A DNA stretch of 42,958 bases from an uncultured Odoribacter sp. Lineage in GTDB: Bacteria > Bacteroidota > Bacteroidia > Bacteroidales > Marinifilaceae. The notes beneath the pieces were generated by a model. The model saw only the letters and a program-made list of their open reading frames with translations. It did not search any database and was not told the DNA's origin. The position numbers were made by a program, and so were the translations under genes. Location of the stretch: NCBI GenBank assembly GCA_910578985.1, contig CAJTSF010000021.1, positions 1-42,958 of the forward strand, in the 5' to 3' direction. Each line of letters begins with the position of its first letter. Positions within the stretch are counted from its first letter, which is position 1. This document shows positions 23,360 to 32,617 of this stretch, in pieces.

Positions 23360-24252
23360 ACCAGCCGTTTGATGAGTTCTTCACGTTCCCCGTAGAGCAG
23401 GTCCGCCACGGGGATTTCAATCAGGGTGTAGCATCCGGGGTGTTGCCGGGTGGCGGCACGGGCGGCGGAGACCATGATTTGGGCGGTGAGGGCGGGGTTG
23501 TTGATGCGCATGTTGAATTCGAAGAGCTGGTTCTGGGTTTTGCCGGAGACGCCTTTGCGGGTGAGGTTCACGCCGTGCCCCATGTCGAGGAGGGCATTGA
23601 CGTCTTCCACCTGGAGGACGTGGGTTTCGTCATGGGCGAAATAGTCGTCCTCTTTGATACGGCGGGCGACTTGGGCGAAGTCCTGTCCGGGTTCAAGCTC
23701 GATGTAGACCATGCGGCGGTGGATGCCGGTGCCGGTGGGGATGGTCATGGAGAGGGCTGCGCGTACGCCTTCGATGGCTTTGACGGCGACGGTGTGGCCC
23801 ATGCTCATGCCGGGACCGAAGTTGGTGTAGGTGATGCCTTTAGGGGCGCATGCCTCGAGGAGGGCACGGACGACGGAGTCGGAGCCGGGGTCCCAGCCGG
23901 CGGACATGACGGCGACGGCGTTGTGGCGGAGGGCGGCTTCGCCGAGGGTGCGGCGGAGGGCGACGGTGCCGGTGTGGATGTCGAAACTGTCCACGGTGTG
24001 TATGCCGAGGGCGAGGGCTTCGAGGGCGTATCGCTCGACGCTGCGGGTGGGGGTGCAGAGGATGGCGACTTGGGTGCCGGGCAGTTCGGCGAGGTTGCCC
24101 ACGACTTTATAGGGGGTGGTTTCGGCGGGAGCCTGGGCGGGATTGCGGCGGACGATGCCGGTGATTTCGAAGTCGGGCGCGGTTTGAAGCGCTTCCAGGA
24201 CGTAGTGTCCGATGTTGCCGTAGCCGATGACGGCGGTTTTGATTTTTTCCAT
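23356..24252 (-). CDS. ddh: meso-Diaminopimelate dehydrogenase
   Basis: A 298-residue NADPH-dependent enzyme that aminates L-tetrahydrodipicolinate directly to meso-diaminopimelate, a one-step route to lysine and peptidoglycan precursor. The Rossmann motif VIGYGNIGHYVLEAL is near residues 9-23. SAGWDPGSDSVVRALLEA and TNFGPGMSMGHTVAVKAIEGV are typical of Ddh and its substrate pocket. It leads an operon with tsaC (ATGA overlap) and tsaB. Confidence 0.95.
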   Translation of the reverse strand: MEKIKTAVIGYGNIGHYVLEALQTAPDFEITGIVRRNPAQAPAETTPYKVVGNLAELPGTQVAILCTPTRSVERYALEALALGIHTVDSFDIHTGTVALRRTLGEAALRHNAVAVMSAGWDPGSDSVVRALLEACAPKGITYTNFGPGMSMGHTVAVKAIEGVRAALSMTIPTGTGIHRRMVYIELEPGQDFAQVARRIKEDDYFAHDETHVLQVEDVNALLDMGHGVNLTRKGVSGKTQNQLFEFNMRINNPALTAQIMVSAARAATRQHPGCYTLIEIPVADLLYGEREELIKRLV

Positions 24253-24336
24253 AGAGATAATTATTTTAATCAGGCGAATTTGGGAATAATTTGGGAAAGG
24301 GCAAAGGGGTTTGGGGGAGTTTTGTGAACTTTTGTC

Positions 24337-24344
24337 TATTTTTG
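24337..24344 (+). promoter_or_regulatory. -7 element of the YfcC-type transporter promoter
   Basis: TATTTTTG followed by C fits TAnnTTTG, 27 nt ahead of the start codon. The nearest upstream TTTG motifs (24310-24313 and 24321-24324) are spaced 23 and 12 nt away, so the -33 element is uncertain. Confidence 0.55.
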
Positions 24345-24371
24345 CCTCCGTAAGTTTTAACGGATGGGTGT

Positions 24372-25961
24372 ATGTTCAAGAAGATACCGCATACTTATAC
24401 GATTATTTCGTCGATTATTTTGATTTGTGCCGCGTTGTCGTGGGTGATTCCGCCGGGGGAATATGTGCGGGAGCGGGTGGAGGTGAACGGTTCGGAACGG
24501 ACGGTGATTGTGGAGGGGTCGTTCCATGCGGCGGAGCGTTCGCCGCAGACGTGGCAGGTGTTCACGTCGCTGCTGGAGGGGTTTGAGAAGCAGGCGGGAA
24601 TCATCGCTTTCTTGTTGATTATCGGCGGGGCGTTCCAGGTGATGAACAGCAGCCGGGCGGTGGATGCGGGTATCGGGGCGTTTCTGCGGTTCACGCAGGG
24701 GCTGGAGCGGCACGGGTGGATGCGGCGCCTGGGGGTGGACCGGGTGGTCATCGCGTTGGTGATGGTGATGTTCAGCCTGTTCGGCGCAGTGTTCGGGATG
24801 AGCGAGGAGACGCTGGCGTTCGTGATGATTATGGTGCCGCTGGCGGTGTCGATGGGATATGATTCGATTACGGGGCTGTGTATGGTGTATGTGGCGGCGC
24901 ATGTGGGTTTTTCGGGGGCGATGCTGAACCCGTTTACGGTGGGGATAGCGCAGGGGCTGGCGGGTGTGCCGTTGTTTTCGGGCATCGAGTACCGTTTTTT
25001 CTGCTGGGTGGTGCTGACGGCGGTTGTGATTGCGGCGGTGCTGGCGTATGCGGGGCGCGTGAAGCGGAACCCGCGGCTGTCGCCGATGTACGCGGCGGAC
25101 GCCTATTGGCGGGAACGGCAGGCGGAGGGGATGACGGCGGAGGTGGAGGCGGTGGCGTATGCGACGCCGACGGGTGCGTGGGTGGTGTACGGGTTGATAG
25201 CGGGGGCGCTGGTGTTGTTTTCGGTGTGTTATCCGGTGACGGACCTGTCGGTGGGGCATTTCTCGGCAAGGGTGCCTGCGGTGCCGGTGTGCACGGGGCT
25301 GTTCGTGCTGTCCGGCTGGGCGGGGTTGCGGCGGTCGTTCCATTTCTTTATCCTGTCGGTGCTGGCGTTCACGGTGGTGTTCCTCGTCATCGGGGTGTTG
25401 GGGCACGGGTGGTACCTGCCGGAGATTTCCGGGATATTCCTGGCGATGGGCATCCTGTCGGGGTATGCGGCGGGGGAGGATACGGACGGGATTATCCGGC
25501 TCTTCCTGGAGGGGGCGAAAGATATGCTGTCCACGGCGCTGGTGGTGGGGTTGGCAGGGGGAATCATCGAGGTGTTGCAGGAGGGGCGTATCATCGACCC
25601 GATACTGCACGCGCTGGCGGGACTGATGAGCGGAACGGGGCGGGTGGTGTCGGTGGGGGTGATGTATGCGATACAGACGCTCATCAATATCATCATTCCT
25701 TCCGGTTCGGCGAAGGCGGCGCTGACGATGCCGATCATGGCGCCGTTTTCAGATGTCATCGGCATTTCGAGGCAGGTGACGGTGATGGCTTTCCAGTTCG
25801 GCGACGGGTTTACGAACATGATTACGCCGACGTCGGCGGTGCTGATGGGGGCGTTGGGGATTGCGAGGATACCGTACCAGGTGTGGGTGAGGTGGTTCTG
25901 GAAATTGCTCCTCCTTTTTGTGGCGCTGGGTTTCGTGTTGTTGGTGCCGATGGTGGTGTGA
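24372..25961 (+). CDS. YfcC family integral membrane transporter
   Basis: A 529-residue protein with about 12 hydrophobic segments. The start MFKKIPHTYTIISSIILICAA and the next segment ending SWVIPPGEY are typical of YfcC/DcuC-like carriers. Further conserved segments are GAFQVMNSSRAVDAGI, VFGMSEETLAFVMIMVPLAV, the Asn/Gly-rich NPFTVGIAQGLAG, and IIPSGSAKAALTMPIMAPF with FGDGFTNMITPTSA in the second half, an inverted two-half arrangement. Members transport C4-dicarboxylates, amino acids or peptides; the substrate cannot be told here. It is a single gene in very G-rich coding DNA, divergent from ddh. Confidence 0.87.
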   Translation: MFKKIPHTYTIISSIILICAALSWVIPPGEYVRERVEVNGSERTVIVEGSFHAAERSPQTWQVFTSLLEGFEKQAGIIAFLLIIGGAFQVMNSSRAVDAGIGAFLRFTQGLERHGWMRRLGVDRVVIALVMVMFSLFGAVFGMSEETLAFVMIMVPLAVSMGYDSITGLCMVYVAAHVGFSGAMLNPFTVGIAQGLAGVPLFSGIEYRFFCWVVLTAVVIAAVLAYAGRVKRNPRLSPMYAADAYWRERQAEGMTAEVEAVAYATPTGAWVVYGLIAGALVLFSVCYPVTDLSVGHFSARVPAVPVCTGLFVLSGWAGLRRSFHFFILSVLAFTVVFLVIGVLGHGWYLPEISGIFLAMGILSGYAAGEDTDGIIRLFLEGAKDMLSTALVVGLAGGIIEVLQEGRIIDPILHALAGLMSGTGRVVSVGVMYAIQTLINIIIPSGSAKAALTMPIMAPFSDVIGISRQVTVMAFQFGDGFTNMITPTSAVLMGALGIARIPYQVWVRWFWKLLLLFVALGFVLLVPMVV

Positions 25962-25976
25962 TTTTAACGCAAAAAG

Positions 25977-26007
25977 TTTGTCACTTGGTCGGAATTGTGT
26001 ATTTTTG
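25977..26007 (+). promoter_or_regulatory. Housekeeping promoter of the five-gene lipoprotein operon
   Basis: TTTG at 25977-25980, exactly 19 nt, then TATTTTTG at 26000-26007 followed by C. This perfect match predicts a start near 26013 and a leader of about 50 nt. Confidence 0.85.
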
Positions 26008-26064
26008 CACGGTGGAAAGGAGGTTTTTGTGCGATTGGATGAAGTGAAATCAATGTGATAAACA

Positions 26065-28326
26065 ATGAATTGCATGAAATTGAAAAACGTATTGCCGCTG
26101 TTGGTGGTGCTGGCGTTGGGGTGTCGGAGAGAGAAAGCGGACGTTTTGTTTCCGGAGGGCGAGGGGAGTTGTGAGGTGGCTTTTCAAGTGAAGCCCGACT
26201 ATACATTGCATGATATGGTATTGACGCGAGCGCAGGAACAGCCTGCGCTGGAGGATTTCGGCGTGCGTCTGGAGAATACGCGGGCGGAGGTGTTGCGGGA
26301 GTGGAAGTATGAGGAGGTGCCGAGCCTGATCAAGGTGGTGCCGGGAGCATATAAGTTGGTGGCATGGCAGGGAACGGATTCCATTTATCCGGCGTTCGAG
26401 GCTCCTTATTATTACGGAGAGACGAAAATGACCCTGAAGGAGGGGGATAACCTGGACACCGTGGTGAATGTGGGATTGGCAGCGGTGAAGGTGGCGGTGG
26501 CTTTCGACGAGAGTTTCGATTTCGAATACGAGGATTATTTCGTGGAGGTGAAGACGACGGGAGATTCGTTGCGGTTCCTGAGGGACGAGACGCGGACGGG
26601 TTATTTCAAGCCGGGCAACCTACGGTTGCGGTTCGGGTTGAAGCTGCGGGGGGAGAATGTCTATCGGGAGTTTTATCCGGGTGCCATCGGGAATGTGACG
26701 GCGAAGTCATTCTGCAGGATGAAATTGAGTGCGGCTTGTGAGAACGGGGCGTTGAAACAGATTACGATAACGACGGACGCATCGACCATCAACATACCGG
26801 TGGAAGTGGATTTACCCGTGTTCTTTTTGCCGAAGGGAGCGCCGAAGGTGACGCTTTCGGGGGTGGAGAACGGCGGAGCGCTGGAGACGACGGAGGGCGT
26901 GTCCCGTGCGGCGACGATTCTGGTCAGCGCTGCCGGCGGATTGACGGAGTTGAAGGTGAAGACGGTTTCCGACACGTTGCTTGCCCGGGGATGGCCAGCC
27001 GAGGTGGATTTGATGAGCGCGACGGAGGAACAGAAGGCGGTGTTGCGGGAGAACGGTTTGCAGTGGAGCGAGGAATTGGACGCGAAGAAAGAGGTGAAGT
27101 CGTTGGTGTGGGTGAAATTCGACCGAGTGGTGAAAGGGCTGAACACGGCACCGCGCATGACTTCGGAAACGCGGTTTACGGTGACGACGAAAGACAAGTT
27201 CGACCAGACAGGTAACGAGGTGAATTTCGGAGTGCAGGTAGCGCCGCCGGTGTTCGAATTTGTTGGCGAGGTGGGAGCAGGAAATGTATGGGCGAAGCGG
27301 GCAGTGTATGACGTGAAATATATCTCCGAACGCGAGACGCCTGTGGTGGAGTGCCAAGGAAATGACGGCGTTTGGCAGACGTTGGAGACCACGCAGATGG
27401 CAAGCGAATCGGAGGAGAATGTGTATGAGTGCGTGGGGAAAGGATTGGCTTCCAACACGGAGTATGCTTACCGGGTACGCCTGGGCGGGCATACGCTGGA
27501 TGCCGGAAGATATAGGACGGAGGAGGAGTTGCAGGTGCCGAACAGTGGGTTTGAGGAGTGGTATGAAGAGATGGTGTGGGAAAAAACAATAGTGTTGTCT
27601 GGTGGAAAGAAAGTGTATGCGTTTTATCCTTATGCTGCAAATGAAAATGATAAATGGTGGAATACTCGTAATAGAACGACAACTCAACCACGTGCAGACG
27701 CTTCGTGGTTTTATGGAGCATATCCGGGAACGGTGCCTACGGCAAAGGAAGATTGGACTGCTGCGGAACATTTAAACAGTCATGACGGAAAGAGTTTGCC
27801 GATCAATGCCCATCGTGGAAATTCTGCGATGGAAATAGCAACTGTAGGTTGGGGGAAAAATAATTGGACAGTTTCTTCACAAAATACAGAAAAGAAAACT
27901 GCTGGTATATTGTATATTGGAGATTATGATGCCTCCCAATCTAATGATGCAGATAAAGAAATTTATGGACATGCCTTTGCTTCAAGACCCATTAGCATAC
28001 AGTTTTATTACCGTTTTTATTCTTATAACAATGAAACAACGAAAGCCTATGCTGAATTGAAAGATGAAAATGGAGTGATTATTGGTTATGGAGAATGCAA
28101 AATTGTAGTTCCGACAAATGAATTTCAATTGGGGAAAATAGAGTTGGATTATACGCAACAAAAGAGAATAAAAACAATAACGATAGTATTTTTATCCACA
28201 GATTCAAATAATCCTGCAACTAAACCAGTGAAAGGAAGTGATGGAGCTTGGGGGAAAGGCTATGGCGATTCCCGCCATATTGGCAGTATTTTGACAGTGG
28301 ATGATGTAGAATTAATTTACGAATAA
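26065..28326 (+). CDS. DUF4493 / PCMD-type surface lipoprotein, composite
   Basis: A 753-residue predicted lipoprotein, with signal core VLPLLVVLALGC and the lipobox Cys near residue 20. The N-terminal region (about 30-240) fits DUF4493: a Thr-Arg-Ala segment, VVPGAYKLVAWQG and APYYYGETKMTLKEG. One or two Ig/Fn3-like regions follow (240-485). From VPNSGFEEWYEEM (about 490) the C-terminal part resembles the putative carbohydrate metabolism domain PCMD and ends ILTVDDVELIYE. Base composition drops at this boundary, from about 58% GC in sampled upstream lines to 32-37% downstream. A second ATG (26074) is also possible. It is the first gene of the operon; glycan binding is an inference from domain names only. 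Confidence 0.82.
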   Translation: MNCMKLKNVLPLLVVLALGCRREKADVLFPEGEGSCEVAFQVKPDYTLHDMVLTRAQEQPALEDFGVRLENTRAEVLREWKYEEVPSLIKVVPGAYKLVAWQGTDSIYPAFEAPYYYGETKMTLKEGDNLDTVVNVGLAAVKVAVAFDESFDFEYEDYFVEVKTTGDSLRFLRDETRTGYFKPGNLRLRFGLKLRGENVYREFYPGAIGNVTAKSFCRMKLSAACENGALKQITITTDASTINIPVEVDLPVFFLPKGAPKVTLSGVENGGALETTEGVSRAATILVSAAGGLTELKVKTVSDTLLARGWPAEVDLMSATEEQKAVLRENGLQWSEELDAKKEVKSLVWVKFDRVVKGLNTAPRMTSETRFTVTTKDKFDQTGNEVNFGVQVAPPVFEFVGEVGAGNVWAKRAVYDVKYISERETPVVECQGNDGVWQTLETTQMASESEENVYECVGKGLASNTEYAYRVRLGGHTLDAGRYRTEEELQVPNSGFEEWYEEMVWEKTIVLSGGKKVYAFYPYAANENDKWWNTRNRTTTQPRADASWFYGAYPGTVPTAKEDWTAAEHLNSHDGKSLPINAHRGNSAMEIATVGWGKNNWTVSSQNTEKKTAGILYIGDYDASQSNDADKEIYGHAFASRPISIQFYYRFYSYNNETTKAYAELKDENGVIIGYGECKIVVPTNEFQLGKIELDYTQQKRIKTITIVFLSTDSNNPATKPVKGSDGAWGKGYGDSRHIGSILTVDDVELIYE

Positions 28327-28345
28327 TCATAAAACAGATATAACC

Positions 28346-29644
28346 ATGAAAAAAGTATTGAACTTTGGAAGTTTGTTATTGATATTGGCATTGGTGTCGG
28401 TGGGGTGCGGAAAGGATCCGAAGATGGAGCGATTGGACCAGGAGGAATATAGTGCGCGTCTTTCTTTGCATATGCCCCAGGTGACGGGAAGTTTTGAAGT
28501 GATTACGAAGGCGGATGATCCGAATATGCCGGATGCGAACGATTTTAACGTGCGGATTTTCGGACAGACTCTGCGGGGAACGTCTTATGATACGACATGG
28601 GCGAAATATTCGGATATGCCTTCGGTGGTGCCTATCCCGGCAGGTAATTATACCGTGGAAGCTTTTAACGGGCAACAAAAAACAGGTTTTAACTCTCCCT
28701 ATTATTATGGAAAAAAGGAGTTGTCCGTGGGCATCCAGGAGGTGATAGAAGCGGACATTGTTTGCCAGTTGGCATGCGTGAAGGTGTCGGTGGAGTTCAC
28801 TCCGTTGTTTAAGAGTAATGTGGCAAATTCCATTTGTTTGATTCGGAGCCTGACGGATGAGGTTTTTCTGGAAATTGACGAAGAGAAAAGCGAGGAGCCG
28901 GGTTATATCGCCGTTCCGTCGGACGGGAAATTATATGTGACGATACGCGGTACTTACGTGGAGGACGGTTCGCTGGTGAATTACACCGACCATCTGTTGG
29001 AAGTGGAAGCCAAACAATGGCATAAAATCCGGTTGAGCGTAAATACTGCCGGTGCGATTGAAAATAACGGCGGGTTAGTGGAAGTCGATTATTCGACCGA
29101 AGAAAAAGATTTTGACGTGCAGGTGCCGGGAGGCAATGATGTCATCGATAACAACGGGGACCAGGGAAGCTGGGATGACGACGAACCGGAGGTGCCCGTA
29201 GTGCCGGAGGAGCCGGGAAAAGATGCGGTTGTGATTGCAGGCGACGGTTTCGATATCGACCGGGAACTGACGGTTTCGGCGAGCGAGCAGGAGGTGAAAG
29301 TCGATGTGAAGATGGAGGCAGCGAAGGGTATCGATAAATTGGAGGTGGCGATTGTTTCTCCGGCATTGACCACCGATGCGTTGGAAAGTGTGGGATTAGG
29401 GGCAAGTTTTGATGTTGCCAATCCCGGCGAGGAGTTGAAAGCGACATTGATTGACTTGGGCTTGCTTCAGGCAGGAGAGACGATAAAAGGAAAAACTTCC
29501 CATGTGTTCTCGGTTGGCTCTTTTATGCCGCTGCTGGGCATGCTGCCTAACGGGACAGGGAATGTGCACCGTTTTAATCTGACGGTGACGGATATGGCAG
29601 GAAATGTGATGGAGAAAACATTGACGGTCAATTTAACGGAATAA
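28346..29644 (+). CDS. DUF4493 surface lipoprotein
   Basis: A 432-residue predicted lipoprotein (signal MKKVLNFGSLLLILALVSVGC, Cys21). A DUF4493 domain spans about residues 35-240, with VITKADDP, VPIPAGNYTVEAFNGQ and SPYYYGKKELSV. An acidic linker around residues 265-290 (GSWDDDEPEVPVVPEEPGK) connects to a C-terminal beta-rich domain (about 295-432). The latter has IDRELTVSASEQEVKVDVKM, and a similar pattern of strands recurs in the middle of the first and third genes of the operon. It lacks a PCMD domain. It lies 19 nt after the first gene and 1 nt before the third. Confidence 0.82.
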   Translation: MKKVLNFGSLLLILALVSVGCGKDPKMERLDQEEYSARLSLHMPQVTGSFEVITKADDPNMPDANDFNVRIFGQTLRGTSYDTTWAKYSDMPSVVPIPAGNYTVEAFNGQQKTGFNSPYYYGKKELSVGIQEVIEADIVCQLACVKVSVEFTPLFKSNVANSICLIRSLTDEVFLEIDEEKSEEPGYIAVPSDGKLYVTIRGTYVEDGSLVNYTDHLLEVEAKQWHKIRLSVNTAGAIENNGGLVEVDYSTEEKDFDVQVPGGNDVIDNNGDQGSWDDDEPEVPVVPEEPGKDAVVIAGDGFDIDRELTVSASEQEVKVDVKMEAAKGIDKLEVAIVSPALTTDALESVGLGASFDVANPGEELKATLIDLGLLQAGETIKGKTSHVFSVGSFMPLLGMLPNGTGNVHRFNLTVTDMAGNVMEKTLTVNLTE

Positions 29645-29645
29645 G

Positions 29646-31787
29646 ATGCGTAGAATTATATCATATGTTGTTTTTTTGCTTCCGTTGTGGTTGATGTTCG
29701 GATGTCGGGAGCATGGCAACCTCGAAAAGAAGGACGGGGATGGGTGGCTGTCGGTGGAGTTCCTGACCGACAAGTCGCTGGTGACCCGTGCCGAAAATGC
29801 TAAATACCGGTTGGAAATCCTGCAAGCGGACGGGACGTTGGTCGCTGCCTATGACAATTGCGCAGAGATGTCCGAGCGTATTCTGTTGCGGAAAGGGACT
29901 TACCGCCTGGTGGCTTTCTCCGGAAAAGGAACGGGGGCAGGCTTCGAGATGCCGTTGTACCGGGGTGAGCAGGAGGTGGAAATAAAAGCGGGAACCACGC
30001 AGCAGGTTTCTTTGACCTGTACGCTGGCGAATGTGAAAATGACAGTGGATTATTCCGACAAGATACAGCAGAATTTCCGGAACTATACGCTGGAGGTCAG
30101 CAACGGCACCGATGCGCTGACTTTCATCGAGAATGACAGGCGTGCGGGCTATCTGCCGGTGAACCGGGAGGGAACGCTCCATTGGATATTGAGATTGGAC
30201 AACGGGCAGGAGGAGTTTACCCTGAACAAGACGATTAAAGGAGTGGCTGCCCGTCAGTGTTATAATTTCCAGTTTGACATCAACGAGTCGGCAGGGGAAG
30301 ATGAGGGGGCTTTTGTGGGAGGGCTGGTTGTGGATACCGTGCTGGATGTCCACCATTGGGAATGGGTGTTGAACCTGAAAGAGCATACGGACAAGCCGGA
30401 AATCAAACTGATGGGTGCGGACGGGCAGTTGAAGGATTTGAATGAGGCGGTGGTGGTACTCGAAGAGGCGCGTGGTGCCGATGTACGGGTGCATGTGGCT
30501 GCGCAGGCGACGATGCAGGAACTGATGATTCGGCACCGTTCGGGCGTTGTGGCGGGAATGGGAGTGCCTTCCGACGTGAATTTGATTGATGCGGGCGAGG
30601 AGGTGAAAACGGCGTTGAACAATGCCGGCATCGTGTGGGGCAATGAGGATTTGCTGGACAAGGAAGAGGCGATTATCGACTTTAGCGGAATCGCCAATCG
30701 TTTGCCGTTGGGCGAATATGAGTTCTACTTGAGCGTGTTCGGTGCCCGTAACCGGATGGAAATAGACACATTGCGGATACAGGTGGTGCCGGATATGGAG
30801 CATGCGGTGCAGAATGTCGTGCGTTATGAGGTGTGGGCGACGTTCGCGGCAGTTTCCGGCACGTGGTTCACGCAGGCGCGTCCGGCAGGGCTGACGTTCG
30901 AATACAGTACGGACGGGACGCAGTGGACCCGGGTGGAAAGCAGCGGGGTGCAGATGGATGATGCGACGAAGAGTTGTCGTGTGCTGCTCACAGGACTGAC
31001 TCCGGGACAGACCTATTTTTACCGGACGGTTTCCGATGCTTCGGTGTCGCCGGAGGTGAAGACTTTCACGACGGAAGAGGCGGTGCAGGTGCCGTATTTG
31101 AACTTCGATAAGTGGTTCAAAGGCGGGAAGAGTTGGTATCTGGGAGAGGAGTCCAACAAGATTTGGGATTCCGGGAATGAGGGAGCCAACACGATGAGCG
31201 AGATGAACCCGACAGCTCCGGACAAGACAACCAAAGTGGATAAGGCAGGCAATGAATCGTCCGCTTATCTGGAAACCAAAGTGGTTGTCGGAGTCATGGC
31301 TGCCGGAAATATCTATACGGGAGATTTTGTCAAGGCGGAAATCAGTTTGAGTAATCCGGGGGCGCAGTTGGATTTCGGTATTCCGTACACCGGTCGTCCG
31401 ACCACGCTGAGCGGTTATTACAAGTATCAGCCGGTGGCCATCAATCAGGCAAAAGCTCCCTACTCCCATTTGAAAGGGCAGATGGACAGTTGCTATATTT
31501 ATGTGGCTCTCTTTGCGGATTGGAACGGTCCTTTCCGGGTGAATACGAAAACCGGTACCTTTGTCAACTTGTCCGAGGCCATCGCTTATGGGGAGGTAAA
31601 AGACAGCCGGACCATGAATGACTTTGAGCATTTTACCATAAAACTGGAATATCGGGATAAGACCAAGATTCCGAATTATATCTTGATTGTGGCGACTGCC
31701 AGCAAGTACGGGGACTATTTCACCGGAGGAGAGGGAAGCAAGTTGTGGATAGACGAGTTCGAGTTAGGTTTTAACCCGATAGAATAG
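29646..31787 (+). CDS. DUF4493 / Fn3-like / PCMD surface lipoprotein
   Basis: A 713-residue predicted lipoprotein (signal MRRIISYVVFLLPLWLMFGC, Cys20). The N-terminal DUF4493 region has SLVTRAENAKYRLEI, LRKGTYRLVAFSGKG and PLYRGEQEVEIKAG. An Ig-like middle part and an Fn3-like domain (about 390-480, ending PGQTYFYRTVSD...TFTTEEAV) follow. The PCMD domain begins at VPYLNFDKWFKGGKSW and ends SKYGDYFTGGEGSKLWIDEF. The same C-terminal ending occurs in the fifth gene, so those two domains are recent relatives. The start is 1 nt after the previous stop. Confidence 0.83.
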   Translation: MRRIISYVVFLLPLWLMFGCREHGNLEKKDGDGWLSVEFLTDKSLVTRAENAKYRLEILQADGTLVAAYDNCAEMSERILLRKGTYRLVAFSGKGTGAGFEMPLYRGEQEVEIKAGTTQQVSLTCTLANVKMTVDYSDKIQQNFRNYTLEVSNGTDALTFIENDRRAGYLPVNREGTLHWILRLDNGQEEFTLNKTIKGVAARQCYNFQFDINESAGEDEGAFVGGLVVDTVLDVHHWEWVLNLKEHTDKPEIKLMGADGQLKDLNEAVVVLEEARGADVRVHVAAQATMQELMIRHRSGVVAGMGVPSDVNLIDAGEEVKTALNNAGIVWGNEDLLDKEEAIIDFSGIANRLPLGEYEFYLSVFGARNRMEIDTLRIQVVPDMEHAVQNVVRYEVWATFAAVSGTWFTQARPAGLTFEYSTDGTQWTRVESSGVQMDDATKSCRVLLTGLTPGQTYFYRTVSDASVSPEVKTFTTEEAVQVPYLNFDKWFKGGKSWYLGEESNKIWDSGNEGANTMSEMNPTAPDKTTKVDKAGNESSAYLETKVVVGVMAAGNIYTGDFVKAEISLSNPGAQLDFGIPYTGRPTTLSGYYKYQPVAINQAKAPYSHLKGQMDSCYIYVALFADWNGPFRVNTKTGTFVNLSEAIAYGEVKDSRTMNDFEHFTIKLEYRDKTKIPNYILIVATASKYGDYFTGGEGSKLWIDEFELGFNPIE

Positions 31788-31792
31788 GACGC

Positions 31793-32611
31793 ATGAAGAA
31801 TTGTATTTTTGTACTGCTGTTGTGTTTCGTTTCCGCTATCTGCCAGGGAAAAGAGGAGTTGCGCAGGAAAAAATGGGAGGTGGAGAAGAAAACCGAATTG
31901 CCGGCGGAAGCACCGCAAGGCGGGGCGGTCAAAAAGACAAAAGTCCGGATGGAGCGTGGGATTGTGAAGCGTACTTTTGTGCCTAAGGGGCAGTGGTTTT
32001 TCGGAGGCACCTGTTCTTACGGGGAGATGAGCCAGAACAATTATAAGTTCCTGGTGTTGAAAAATTGGACGGGAGAGGGATACCAGTTGGCGGTGAAGCC
32101 TTTTTTCGGATATATGGTGAAAAATGATGTGGGCGTGGGGGCGACCTTGTCCTATGAGCGCTCGCTGTTTAAAATCGATAATCTGGACTTGAACCTGAAT
32201 AACGATTTGAGCTTCTCGATTTCGGATTATTATATTCTGGAGCATATTTATTCCGCTGCGGCGTTCGTGCGTGTCTTTATGAATATCGAGGAGAGCAAGC
32301 GCTTCGGACTGTTCAACGACATCAAGTTCCTTTTCGGCGGAGGGCAGGGGAAATATATCAACGGCAAGGGGGATGTGCTGGAAGGGACCTACCAGACGAT
32401 TTCCAAAGTGGGATTGGTGTACTCTCCGGGCGTGGCGGTCTTCATCAACGATTATTCGGCAGTGGAGGTGTCCATCGGTATGCTGGGTTTGCAGCGGAAG
32501 CAGATCAAACAGGAAACGAACCACGTGCATACGGGCTCTTTCAAGACCACTTCGGCAAACTTCAAGATTGATTTGTTTTCCATCGGCTTAGGAGTCGCTT
32601 TTTATCTGTAG
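31793..32611 (+). CDS. Predicted outer-membrane beta-barrel protein
   Basis: A 272-residue exported protein with signal MKNCIFVLLLCFVSAICQGK, where there is no convincing lipobox. A basic, Glu/Lys-rich linker (about 22-62) is followed by strands of alternating aromatic and polar residues: GQWFFGGTCSYGEM, YQLAVKPFFGYMV, GVGATLSYERSLF, FSISDYYILEHIY. It ends SIGLGVAFYL, consistent with an outer-membrane barrel C terminus. No named family is recognised with confidence. It lies 5 nt after and 6 nt before PCMD lipoprotein genes, so it may be the membrane partner of those surface proteins (inference). Confidence 0.78.
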   Translation: MKNCIFVLLLCFVSAICQGKEELRRKKWEVEKKTELPAEAPQGGAVKKTKVRMERGIVKRTFVPKGQWFFGGTCSYGEMSQNNYKFLVLKNWTGEGYQLAVKPFFGYMVKNDVGVGATLSYERSLFKIDNLDLNLNNDLSFSISDYYILEHIYSAAAFVRVFMNIEESKRFGLFNDIKFLFGGGQGKYINGKGDVLEGTYQTISKVGLVYSPGVAVFINDYSAVEVSIGMLGLQRKQIKQETNHVHTGSFKTTSANFKIDLFSIGLGVAFYL

Positions 32612-32617
32612 GCGTAT

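Noticed and set aside
24357..25610. 417-codon minus-strand frame opposite the YfcC transporter
   Set aside because: Extremely Arg/His/Pro-rich translation caused by the G-rich transporter gene on the other strand.
29661..31631. 656-codon minus-strand frame opposite the third lipoprotein gene
   Set aside because: An antisense shadow rich in His, Arg and Ile. The plus-strand frame has a signal peptide, lipobox and recognised domains.
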